Assembly: GCF_002934065.1 (NCBI RefSeq)
Contig: NZ_CP018049.1
Coordinates: 556,501 to 620,500 of the forward strand
DNA length: 64,000 bases
Source: Pseudomonas orientalis
GTDB lineage: Bacteria > Pseudomonadota > Gammaproteobacteria > Pseudomonadales > Pseudomonadaceae
Direction: 5' to 3'
This document shows, piece by piece, positions 58,512 to 64,000 of the stretch. Position numbers and translations under genes: made by a program. Below the pieces are notes generated by a model, which did no database searches, had not been told where the DNA came from, and saw only the letters and a list, made by a program, of their open reading frames with translations. How positions within the stretch are numbered: the first letter of the stretch is position 1; every line of letters begins with the position of its first letter.

Positions 58512-58665
58512 ATGAGCAACCCCCTGCTCAGCATCGGCATGGACTCTGACCCAATTGAAAGATGCGCTGGGCGGCCTATTGGGCATCGCCGGTAGCTATC
58601 GAACCGGGCATGTCGGTACGGCCAGCACCATTGCGATCGGCTTGTACGAGGATTTGACCGAATGA
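58512..58665 (+). pseudogene. Remnant of an effector gene, internal deletion and frameshift
   Basis: The first 11 codons (MSNPLLSIGMD) are identical to the intact paralogue at 59398. The sequence then jumps, out of frame, to the last ~40 codons. Read in the shifted frame, the 3' part gives QLKDALGGLLGIAGSY and ends TIAIGLYEDLTE, matching the paralogue end TIAIGLYEEVKE. In the original frame translation stops at 58595. About 260 codons are missing. The TGA overlaps the ATG of the intact membrane-protein gene, as in both complete pairs. Confidence 0.85.
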
Positions 58666-59111
58666 GCGGTTTCCCCGATATGCGCAGTTTTCTCGCCCGT
58701 TATTTTCCGGTGTTCATGGGCACCGTCTTCATGGCGATCTTCTCCGGCTCAGTCGCAGTTTCCACTGCGGGCGTGACCTATTTGCGTGGGGTAGAGCCAG
58801 CGCTCAAGTCCAGCTATTCGGGGGCTGCGATTCTGCTGCTGGTGGTGGTGCTGGTGTTTGGCAACGTGATGATCGCGCGTGGCTATCCCTGGGCGGCCAG
58901 GCTGGTGGCGGGATACGTCGGCGCATGCCTGTTGTTCGTCTTGCCGATGATTCAATACGACCTCAACCGGCTGGTGTACGGCTCGGCGGTTTTGTTCCCA
59001 CTGCTGGGCTTACTGTTGCTCAACAGCAAGCGCCACCGCGAAATGCGTCAGCGGCTACATGAAATACGGCGCTTGCGACAGGCCGTCGTTGCCCAGCGTA
59101 GAGCCCGTTGA
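58662..59111 (+). CDS. Small four-helix membrane protein, putative orphan immunity protein (unit A)
   Basis: 149 residues with four predicted membrane helices (about 15-37, 50-70, 77-97, 103-123) and a basic C-terminal tail (SKRHREMRQRLHEIRRLRQ). It is paralogous to the proteins at 60315 and 62443, most clearly in the fourth helix and tail (FPLLGLLLLNSKRHREM). Its start sits four bases inside the effector remnant, and the GAGGA of the remnant's LYED codons acts as ribosome-binding site. Inferred role: protection against a membrane-acting effector whose local gene is lost. Confidence 0.75.
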   Translation: MSGFPDMRSFLARYFPVFMGTVFMAIFSGSVAVSTAGVTYLRGVEPALKSSYSGAAILLLVVVLVFGNVMIARGYPWAARLVAGYVGACLLFVLPMIQYDLNRLVYGSAVLFPLLGLLLLNSKRHREMRQRLHEIRRLRQAVVAQRRAR

Positions 59112-59204
59112 TTGGGTAGATTCACCACCTGTGTTCGCACCTTCACCAGGAAGTCTGGCCCGCGTTACGATCTCGCGCTAAACCAGGCGGCCGCGCAGGC
59201 CTTT

Positions 59205-59432
59205 AAAACGCCAGTCTCGGGTTGGCGTTTCGCTTTGTGGTAGGTGCTGAGCCTGTTTGGTATGGTAGCGCCTATCAGATTGCTATCGGGGGCAAGCCCC
59301 CTCCCACACTTTGATGTGTGAATACACTCAAAATGTGGGAGGGGGCTTGCCCCCGATAGCGTCAGTTCCGTCACCCCCTTCAAGGAAGAGCACCCCCATG
59401 AGCAACCCCCTGCTCAGCATCGGCATGGACTC
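59205..59432. repeat. 228-bp direct repeat, copy B
   Basis: Second copy of the terminator-REPIN-start block. The terminator stem is decayed (AAACGCCA ... TTGGCGTTT with mismatches in the loop), while the REPIN and first codons are nearly identical to copy A. Confidence 0.9.
59285..59357. repeat. REPIN in repeat copy B
   Basis: Inverted REP pair 41 bp before the effector start at 59398, at exactly the same offset as in copy A. Confidence 0.9.
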
Positions 59433-60327
59433 CAACCGCTCCCAGTTCATGGCGCGCCAGCGTATTGAAAGTCAGATCAACCTGCCGCGCCTGTTCGCAG
59501 CTATCGATGCTGACCCCGGCATCGTTGGCGCAGGCGTCGTCTACATCGATGCCGACTTCAACGTCATTACCCTGCGCGAATTCAAGCCCATTTGCAGCAT
59601 CCAGCCCAAGCGCATCATCCTGCGGGAGGCGCAGAAGTACGTTGCCCCGACACAATTTGCTCAACATGTGACGAGCAACCCTAGAGAGTCCAGGCTGATC
59701 GGCGAGGCCGTGAACACCGGAATCTCTTGTCTGGGCGCTGTCATCAGTTGGGCTGCAATTGCCAGCGGTACCCTGCTGGTGCCGTTCAGCGCCGGCGCCA
59801 GTTCCGTCGTGGTGGTGATCGGGTACGCGGCGGCGGGCGCGAGTTCGCTGCAATGCATCAATGGCCTTGCCCGCACGACGCTTGAGGTGGCCAAGCCCGA
59901 GGTCAACGATTGGCTCGACAGTGAAGGCTGGTACCAGAATGCATCCATTGTGCTCGACGCAACGTCGCTGGTCGGCGTGGGCGCTTCGGCCCTGACGACG
60001 GTCAAGCTGGTCAGGGCCGCCAAAGCCTCGACGGGCAAGAGCCTGCGTGATGTGCTTCGCGGTTTGAATCGCCAGGAAAGAGCCAGGCTGACCAAAGAGC
60101 TGCTGAGCATCAACCATCCCAGCCTGACCGCGAAGATGCTCAAGTTGAAGCAGGCGTCGGGCGAACTCACCAAGCGTTTCACCCCTACGCAGCTCAAGCA
60201 CGGCACAACGACTCAGATCAAGGATGCCCTGAGCGCAGTCGTAGGGTTCGGCGGCAGTGCCTACTCCGGAAACGTCAATACCATCGCGATCGGGTTGTAC
60301 GAGGAAGTAAAAGAATGGGCGAACTGA
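59398..60327 (+). CDS. Putative Hcp-associated membrane-active effector (unit B)
   Basis: A 309-residue protein without a Sec signal. Residues ~28-100 are a soluble domain (LPRLFAAIDADPGIVGAG, FKPICSIQPKRIILREA). Residues ~108-153 are two Gly/Ala-rich hydrophobic segments able to form a helical hairpin, and a third lies at ~182-203. A basic region follows (LNRQERARLTKELLSINHP), and the end is a short glycine-rich hydrophobic stretch plus LYEEVKE. A paralogue lies at 61532 beyond hcp. No known enzyme motif was recognised. Next to hcp and a coupled membrane protein, a pore-forming type VI effector is the best guess. ATG follows AAGGAAGAG. Confidence 0.7.
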   Translation: MSNPLLSIGMDSNRSQFMARQRIESQINLPRLFAAIDADPGIVGAGVVYIDADFNVITLREFKPICSIQPKRIILREAQKYVAPTQFAQHVTSNPRESRLIGEAVNTGISCLGAVISWAAIASGTLLVPFSAGASSVVVVIGYAAAGASSLQCINGLARTTLEVAKPEVNDWLDSEGWYQNASIVLDATSLVGVGASALTTVKLVRAAKASTGKSLRDVLRGLNRQERARLTKELLSINHPSLTAKMLKLKQASGELTKRFTPTQLKHGTTTQIKDALSAVVGFGGSAYSGNVNTIAIGLYEEVKEWAN

Positions 60328-60764
60328 TGACGCTCCGGGACTTTTTCAGGCATTACTTTCTGACATTTCTGGGCGGCGTATTTGCGGCGTATTTTTCATT
60401 GGCGTTGGCCATGGCGCTGGCGTTCGTCACCTATTTTGACGATGCGCCCCTTGCGCAAGTCGGGCGCAAGATCATGCTGGCCGGGGCCGTGTTCACGCTG
60501 CTGACGGTGCACAGCAACTTTATGATTTTGCGCGGCAAACCCTCCTGGACATGGTTGATGGTCGGTATCTACGTGGCCTGCCTGCTGTTTGTGTTGCCGA
60601 TGTTCCAATACGCCCCTCATCCTGTTCTTTATGGGTTGGCGCTGGTTTTTCCACTGTTCGGGCTGCTGATACTCAACAGCAAGGGGCAGCGAGAGATGCG
60701 AGCCAAATTGGTGAAAATTCGCCACCTGCGGCAAGTCGTTATCGCGCAGCGAAAAGCTCGTTGA
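60315..60764 (+). CDS. Small four-helix membrane protein, putative immunity protein (unit B)
   Basis: 149 residues, four predicted helices, basic tail (LVKIRHLRQVVIAQRKAR). Paralogous to the unit A and C proteins. The start at 60315 lies inside the effector gene, 7 bases after GAGGAAG; a second ATG at 60327 overlaps the effector TGA. Position and topology match immunity proteins of pore-forming type VI effectors, which sit in the inner membrane. Confidence 0.72.
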   Translation: MGELMTLRDFFRHYFLTFLGGVFAAYFSLALAMALAFVTYFDDAPLAQVGRKIMLAGAVFTLLTVHSNFMILRGKPSWTWLMVGIYVACLLFVLPMFQYAPHPVLYGLALVFPLFGLLILNSKGQREMRAKLVKIRHLRQVVIAQRKAR

Positions 60765-60855
60765 CTGAGTAGAGTCGTCACCTGGCTTGCGCTCCAACCT
60801 TCCTTGGCACAAACGTGAGCCGGCCGAGGCTGGAGGGCAGTTCCGGCTTGCGGTG

Positions 60856-61344
60856 TCAGATTTTGACGTTTTGGCGAATGTTCCAGCCGTATTTGACCGC
60901 GCCACCGTCTTTGCCTCCGTCGGCCTTCTGCGGCTGATAGCTGACTTCGATGGTGGCGAAATTCAGGCCGATTACTTCAGTCAGTACGTCGCTCGTCGTT
61001 ACTGCGTCGGTTTGGTAGGAGGTGACCATGACCTCCTTCATCGTGATTACCAGATACTCCACGGCGCTGCTGCCGCCGGCCTTGCGCACCACCAGCCTGG
61101 CCTCGGGGTAATGCTTGCCGGTGGAGCAGGCCATCATCAGGTTGGGTGAAGACTTGTCCATGACCTTGGAGATAGACAGATTTTCAATATTGACCTTGCC
61201 GGCACCGCCGCCGCTGCCGGTGTGCATGGAGCCTGTCTGGGACATGCCCCAACCCCATTTGCTGATTTCGATTTCATCGCGATGCCCCTGGTCTTTGGAC
61301 TCACCCTTGATGTCTGCGAGCTTTAAAAACATATCAGTTGCCAT
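60856..61344 (-). CDS. hcp: Type VI secretion tube protein Hcp
   Basis: 162-residue Hcp, which stacks as hexameric rings to form the inner tube of the type VI apparatus and can carry small effectors in its lumen. The N-terminus MATDMFLKLADIKGES and the following EIEISKWGWGMSQ are family hallmarks, as is ENLSISKVMDKSSP. The start at 61344 follows AGGGAGCGACC; the frame is open to 61650. No tssB/tssC, vgrG or PAAR gene lies within the window, so this is an orphan hcp. It points away from unit C and toward the end of unit B. Confidence 0.93.
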   Translation of the reverse strand: MATDMFLKLADIKGESKDQGHRDEIEISKWGWGMSQTGSMHTGSGGGAGKVNIENLSISKVMDKSSPNLMMACSTGKHYPEARLVVRKAGGSSAVEYLVITMKEVMVTSYQTDAVTTSDVLTEVIGLNFATIEVSYQPQKADGGKDGGAVKYGWNIRQNVKI

Positions 61345-61531
61345 GGTCGCTCCCTGTTTGAGTGTTCGCCGGTAGTGGCGCGGGGCGTACTTTTTCCTAT
61401 TCGGGATATGGCCTACAAGACGCTGCATCATGATCAGGAAGTGCCTGTCTTGATAAAGCGAAGCTTCTGACATTTTTTGTAGATAGCCACTCTTTAACCT
61501 CTGCGCTCTTGTGAAAAACCGGAGTAAAGGG

Positions 61532-62446
61532 ATGACTTCCAGCGTGTTGAAAGACGGGTTTCCCAGTGCGCACCTCGCGACGCGGGAGTGGATTGAAAGC
61601 AGCATTGATCTACGAAAATTGTTTGCGGCGATTGATGCCGATCCCGCCATCGTCGGTGCGGGGGTGGTGTATCTGGATGCGCAGATGCGGGCGATTGTGC
61701 TGCGCGAGTTTCAGCCGATTTGCAGTGTGGCGCCGAAGAAGGTGCTTTTGCGTGAGGCGCCGGGCTATGTCGGGCGGGTGGAGTTTGCTCGGCGCTTGGC
61801 GAATGAGCCGCGTGAGTCGCAGGTGGCGTTTGAGGCGGTGAATACAGCGTTGGCGTGTACTCCTGCGCTGATCAGCTGGTTGGTGATCGCCGGAGGATTA
61901 GCATTGAGTCCTTTTACTTTTGGGGGCTCTGGGGTCGCGGCTGCGATAAGCGTTGTAGGCGCGTCAGCCAGCACGTTTCAATGCGCCCTGGGTATTCGAC
62001 GAACGCGAAATGAATTTGTAGACCCAGCGCTGAATGACGAACTGGACCGCAATGAATGGTACCAAGCCATAACGATTGGGCTAGACGCCGCTTCGTTATT
62101 AGGTGCTGGCAACACAGCAATGTCTACGATTCGAATGGTCAGTACGCTTAAAAAGGCAACGGGGAAAAATACGCATCAGGTACTCAAGGGGTTAAATCGG
62201 CAGGAGCGGGTCAAGCTCACCAAGGAGCTACTGAGTATCAACCATCCGGACATGACCCGGAAAATGATCAAGCTGAAACAAATGGCTGGAGAGATACCCA
62301 AGCGCTATACCTCGGCAGAAGTAAAGCATGGAACCGTCTTGCAGATGCTGGATGCTCTTGGTGCCGTATCGGCCGTTGCCGGCAGTGTACGGGCCGGGAA
62401 CATCCGGATCATCGCAGTTGGGTTGTATGAGGAAATTTCAGAATGA
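61532..62446 (+). CDS. Putative Hcp-associated membrane-active effector (unit C)
   Basis: A 304-residue paralogue of the protein at 59398, with the same order of parts: LRKLFAAIDADPAIVGAG near the start, two hydrophobic segments around PALISWLVIAGGLALSPF, then LNRQERVKLTKELLSINHP and a final IIAVGLYEEISE. The N-terminal region and hydrophobic core have diverged more than the LNRQER segment. ATG at 61532 follows GGAG at 8 bp; a GTG at 61511 is in frame. The region looks AT-richer than the core genes. It is divergent from hcp, 187 bp between starts. Confidence 0.7.
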   Translation: MTSSVLKDGFPSAHLATREWIESSIDLRKLFAAIDADPAIVGAGVVYLDAQMRAIVLREFQPICSVAPKKVLLREAPGYVGRVEFARRLANEPRESQVAFEAVNTALACTPALISWLVIAGGLALSPFTFGGSGVAAAISVVGASASTFQCALGIRRTRNEFVDPALNDELDRNEWYQAITIGLDAASLLGAGNTAMSTIRMVSTLKKATGKNTHQVLKGLNRQERVKLTKELLSINHPDMTRKMIKLKQMAGEIPKRYTSAEVKHGTVLQMLDALGAVSAVAGSVRAGNIRIIAVGLYEEISE

Positions 62447-62949
62447 GATTTTTCAGACGGACATATCTCATGCCGGTACGCCCATTTCTTTTGCGTTACT
62501 TTCCCGTCTTCATCGGTGCGATTTTTATGAGCATTTTGGGGGGGACCGCCGTTGTGGCGCTGCTGGAACATTATTATCCGCGTACAGCCCCGTGGGCTTT
62601 ATCGGCGTCTTCTGCGGAGGAAGCCTGTGTAGTCTTGGCCCTTTTTACCACCCTCTGCAATGTCATGATCGGCTATGGGCGTCCCAAGTGGGTTTGGGGT
62701 ATGTATGGCTTTTTCATTGCCTGTCTGTTGGTTGCTTTGCCGGCTTTGCGTTTTTCACCGCATCCATTCATTTTCGCAGAAAGTATCGTTTGGCCGCTGG
62801 TCGGCCTACTGCTGCTTTGCAGCAAACGCCACCAAGAATTTCGTGCAAAAGCCGTAGAACTCCGCCACCTGCGCGCAAAAGTCCAAGCCGCCATCAACAA
62901 GCGCCGCCAACACGAGCACGCCATCATCAGAATAAAAAAACCGAGGTGA
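62443..62949 (+). CDS. Small four-helix membrane protein, putative immunity protein (unit C)
   Basis: 168 residues with about four helices and the family tail (SKRHQEFRAKAVELRHLRAKV), extended by a basic segment (RRQHEHAIIRIKKPR). The ATG overlaps the effector stop by 4 bp (ATGA), with GAGGA from the LYEE codons as ribosome-binding site. An in-frame ATG at 62470 would align better with the shorter paralogues but has no comparable site. Confidence 0.7.
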   Translation: MRFFRRTYLMPVRPFLLRYFPVFIGAIFMSILGGTAVVALLEHYYPRTAPWALSASSAEEACVVLALFTTLCNVMIGYGRPKWVWGMYGFFIACLLVALPALRFSPHPFIFAESIVWPLVGLLLLCSKRHQEFRAKAVELRHLRAKVQAAINKRRQHEHAIIRIKKPR

Positions 62950-63097
62950 TTCCCCACCTCATCGCACACCCAATCGCTACCGCTGCACCCACTCGCGCCA
63001 CAAATATGTGCAGCGCCTGCACCATGATCCCACCGTTGGCGTCGTTTTGGTGCTGTACTGCACCGGGTCTTACGATAAAGCGCAATGACCGCCGCTC

Positions 63098-63112
63098 TGG
63101 CATAAGTCTTGC
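63098..63112 (+). promoter_or_regulatory. Sigma-54-type (-24/-12) promoter
   Basis: TGGCATAAGTCTTGC: TGGCA-N6-TTGC with GG and GC at the required distance and one mismatch to TGGCAC. It ends 38 bp before the GTG of the transglutaminase gene. Confidence 0.55.
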
Positions 63113-63150
63113 GCGCGTTGTGCCCATGCCCTGGCTCGCAGGAGGCCGCC

Positions 63151-64000
63151 GTGTCGATTCATGTCGCGTTGCACCACGTTACGCATTACCGCTACGACCG
63201 TGCTGTCGAACTCGGCCCGCAAATTGTGCGATTGCGCCCGGCCGCCCATAGCCGCACGCGGATACTGTCCTATGCGCTGAAGGTGCTGCCCGAGCAGCAC
63301 TTTATCAACTGGCAGCAGGACCCCCAGGGTAATTACCTGGCGCGCCTGGTATTCCCGGAAAAGACTGACGAGCTGCGCGTAGAGGTCGATCTGGTCGCCG
63401 AGATGGCGGTATTCAATCCATTCGATTTTTTCCTCGAGCCCTACGCCGAAAACATCCCTTTCAGCTATGCCGCCGATGAGCAGCGCGAACTGGCGCCCTA
63501 CCTGGAAACGTTGCCGCTGACGCCGAAGTTTGCCGCCTACCTGGCCGGTATCGACCGCACGCCGCTGCCGGCCGTGGATTTTCTGGTCGGACTCAACCAG
63601 CGCCTGGCCGCCGATATCGGCTACCTGATCCGCATGGAGCCGGGGGTGCAAAACCCGGAGTTCACCCTGGAAAATGCCTCGGGCTCATGCCGCGATTCGG
63701 CCTGGCTGCTGGTGCAGCTGCTGCGCAACCTGGGGCTGGCGGCGCGGTTTGTCTCCGGCTATCTGATCCAGCTTACCGCCGATGTCAAAGCCCTGGATGG
63801 CCCCTCCGGCACCGACGTGGATTTCACCGACCTGCACGCCTGGTGCGAGGTGTATCTGCCCGGCGCCGGCTGGATCGGCCTGGACGCCACCTCGGGCTTG
63901 TTCGCCGGTGAAGGCCATATCCCGTTGGCCTGCAGCCCCGATCCGTCTTCTGCGGCACCGATCAGTGGCTTGGTTGAACCGTGCGAGTGCGAGTTCAGCC
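63151..64000 (+). CDS. Transglutaminase-family protein, N-terminal part (runs off window)
   Basis: 283 codons are visible without a stop. The N-terminal beta-domain (VALHHVTHYRYDRAVELGPQ) is the Bact_transglu_N type. It is followed by a transglutaminase/cysteine-protease-like core with SGSCRDSAWLLVQLLRNLG (Cys), DLHAWCEVYLPGAGW (His) and GLDATSG (Asp). In pseudomonads such proteins are often over 1,000 residues with a C-terminal DUF2126 domain, which would lie outside the window. GTG start at 63151 after GGAGG. Substrate unknown. Confidence 0.88.
   Translation, partial: MSIHVALHHVTHYRYDRAVELGPQIVRLRPAAHSRTRILSYALKVLPEQHFINWQQDPQGNYLARLVFPEKTDELRVEVDLVAEMAVFNPFDFFLEPYAENIPFSYAADEQRELAPYLETLPLTPKFAAYLAGIDRTPLPAVDFLVGLNQRLAADIGYLIRMEPGVQNPEFTLENASGSCRDSAWLLVQLLRNLGLAARFVSGYLIQLTADVKALDGPSGTDVDFTDLHAWCEVYLPGAGWIGLDATSGLFAGEGHIPLACSPDPSSAAPISGLVEPCECEFS

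Larger units (their letters stand above)
58319..58546. repeat. 228-bp direct repeat, copy A
   Basis: Terminator stem, REPIN, ribosome-binding site and the first 11 codons of an effector gene. It matches 59205-59432 at an exact 886-bp offset with few substitutions, most of them in the terminator stem. It marks one end of a duplicated effector/immunity unit. Confidence 0.9.

Noticed and set aside
58371..58595. 74-codon ORF through the REPIN into the effector remnant
   Set aside because: It is open only because the REPIN lacks stops in that frame. The real start is ATG 58512, and the reading frame is broken by the deletion.
61345..61650. Upstream extension of hcp by 102 codons
   Set aside because: Hcp proteins start at the MATDMFLK segment with a good ribosome-binding site. 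The extension overlaps the start of the divergent effector gene.

Overview
The window is chromosomal DNA from a Pseudomonas, most likely of the P. fluorescens group and its SBW25-like branch. The evidence is high GC, the rsgA-orn-(queG)-nnrD-tsaE-amiB-mutL-miaA-hfq-hflXKC-hisZ-purA-(tRNA-Leu)-rnr-rlmB-rpsF-rpsR-rplI-dnaB gene order known from pseudomonads, and many copies of the REP palindrome TGTGGGAGGGGGCTTGCCCCCGAT, usually paired head-to-head as REPINs. Nothing here suggests a plasmid or prophage, and no CRISPR array, IS element, rRNA or replication origin was seen.

Layout. 1-2.6 kb: the 3' end of thiC, a CytX-type permease likely to import the thiamin pyrimidine, and an RsiV/DUF3298 lipoprotein. 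2.8-10.8 kb: a co-directional block of nudF, a DUF1249 gene, cpdA, yqiA, parE, a phytase-like esterase gene and parC. 11-18.1 kb: a PqiC-like lipoprotein, ahpA divergent from serB, then psd, rhdA and an HDOD gene on the minus strand. 18.3-20.2 kb: the motAB stator genes behind a sigma-28-like promoter. 20.3-36.6 kb: the conserved housekeeping block (ribosome maturation, RNA decay, tRNA and cell-wall enzymes, mismatch repair, Hfq, HflX/K/C, HisZ, PurA). 36.8-41.4 kb: a chemoreceptor and an Fe3+ ABC transporter (permease plus binding protein, no ATPase). 41.5-42 kb: two tandem tRNA-Leu(CAG) transcription units. 42.1-49.4 kb: rnr, rlmB, the S6/S18/L9 operon and dnaB.

The accessory part starts at 49.4 kb. 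A 2,100-residue minus-strand gene encodes a protein with a toxin-like N-terminal half, two duplicated leucine-rich-repeat modules and a C-terminal NEL-type E3 ubiquitin ligase domain, an architecture aimed at eukaryotic cells. After the radical-SAM gene ygiQ comes the most unusual region (58.3-62.95 kb). It is an orphan type VI secretion hcp gene inside a tandem family of paralogous two-gene units. Each unit has a roughly 305-residue protein with glycine-rich membrane-inserting segments, followed by a translationally coupled small four-helix membrane protein. Two units are intact. A third has lost almost all of its first gene and keeps only the membrane-protein gene. I infer Hcp-linked, probably pore-forming, effector/immunity pairs with a retained orphan immunity gene.

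The window ends inside a transglutaminase-family gene preceded by a sigma-54-like -24/-12 element. Starts were moved from the longest possible ORF to the codon with the best ribosome-binding site or family agreement; each such choice is noted.
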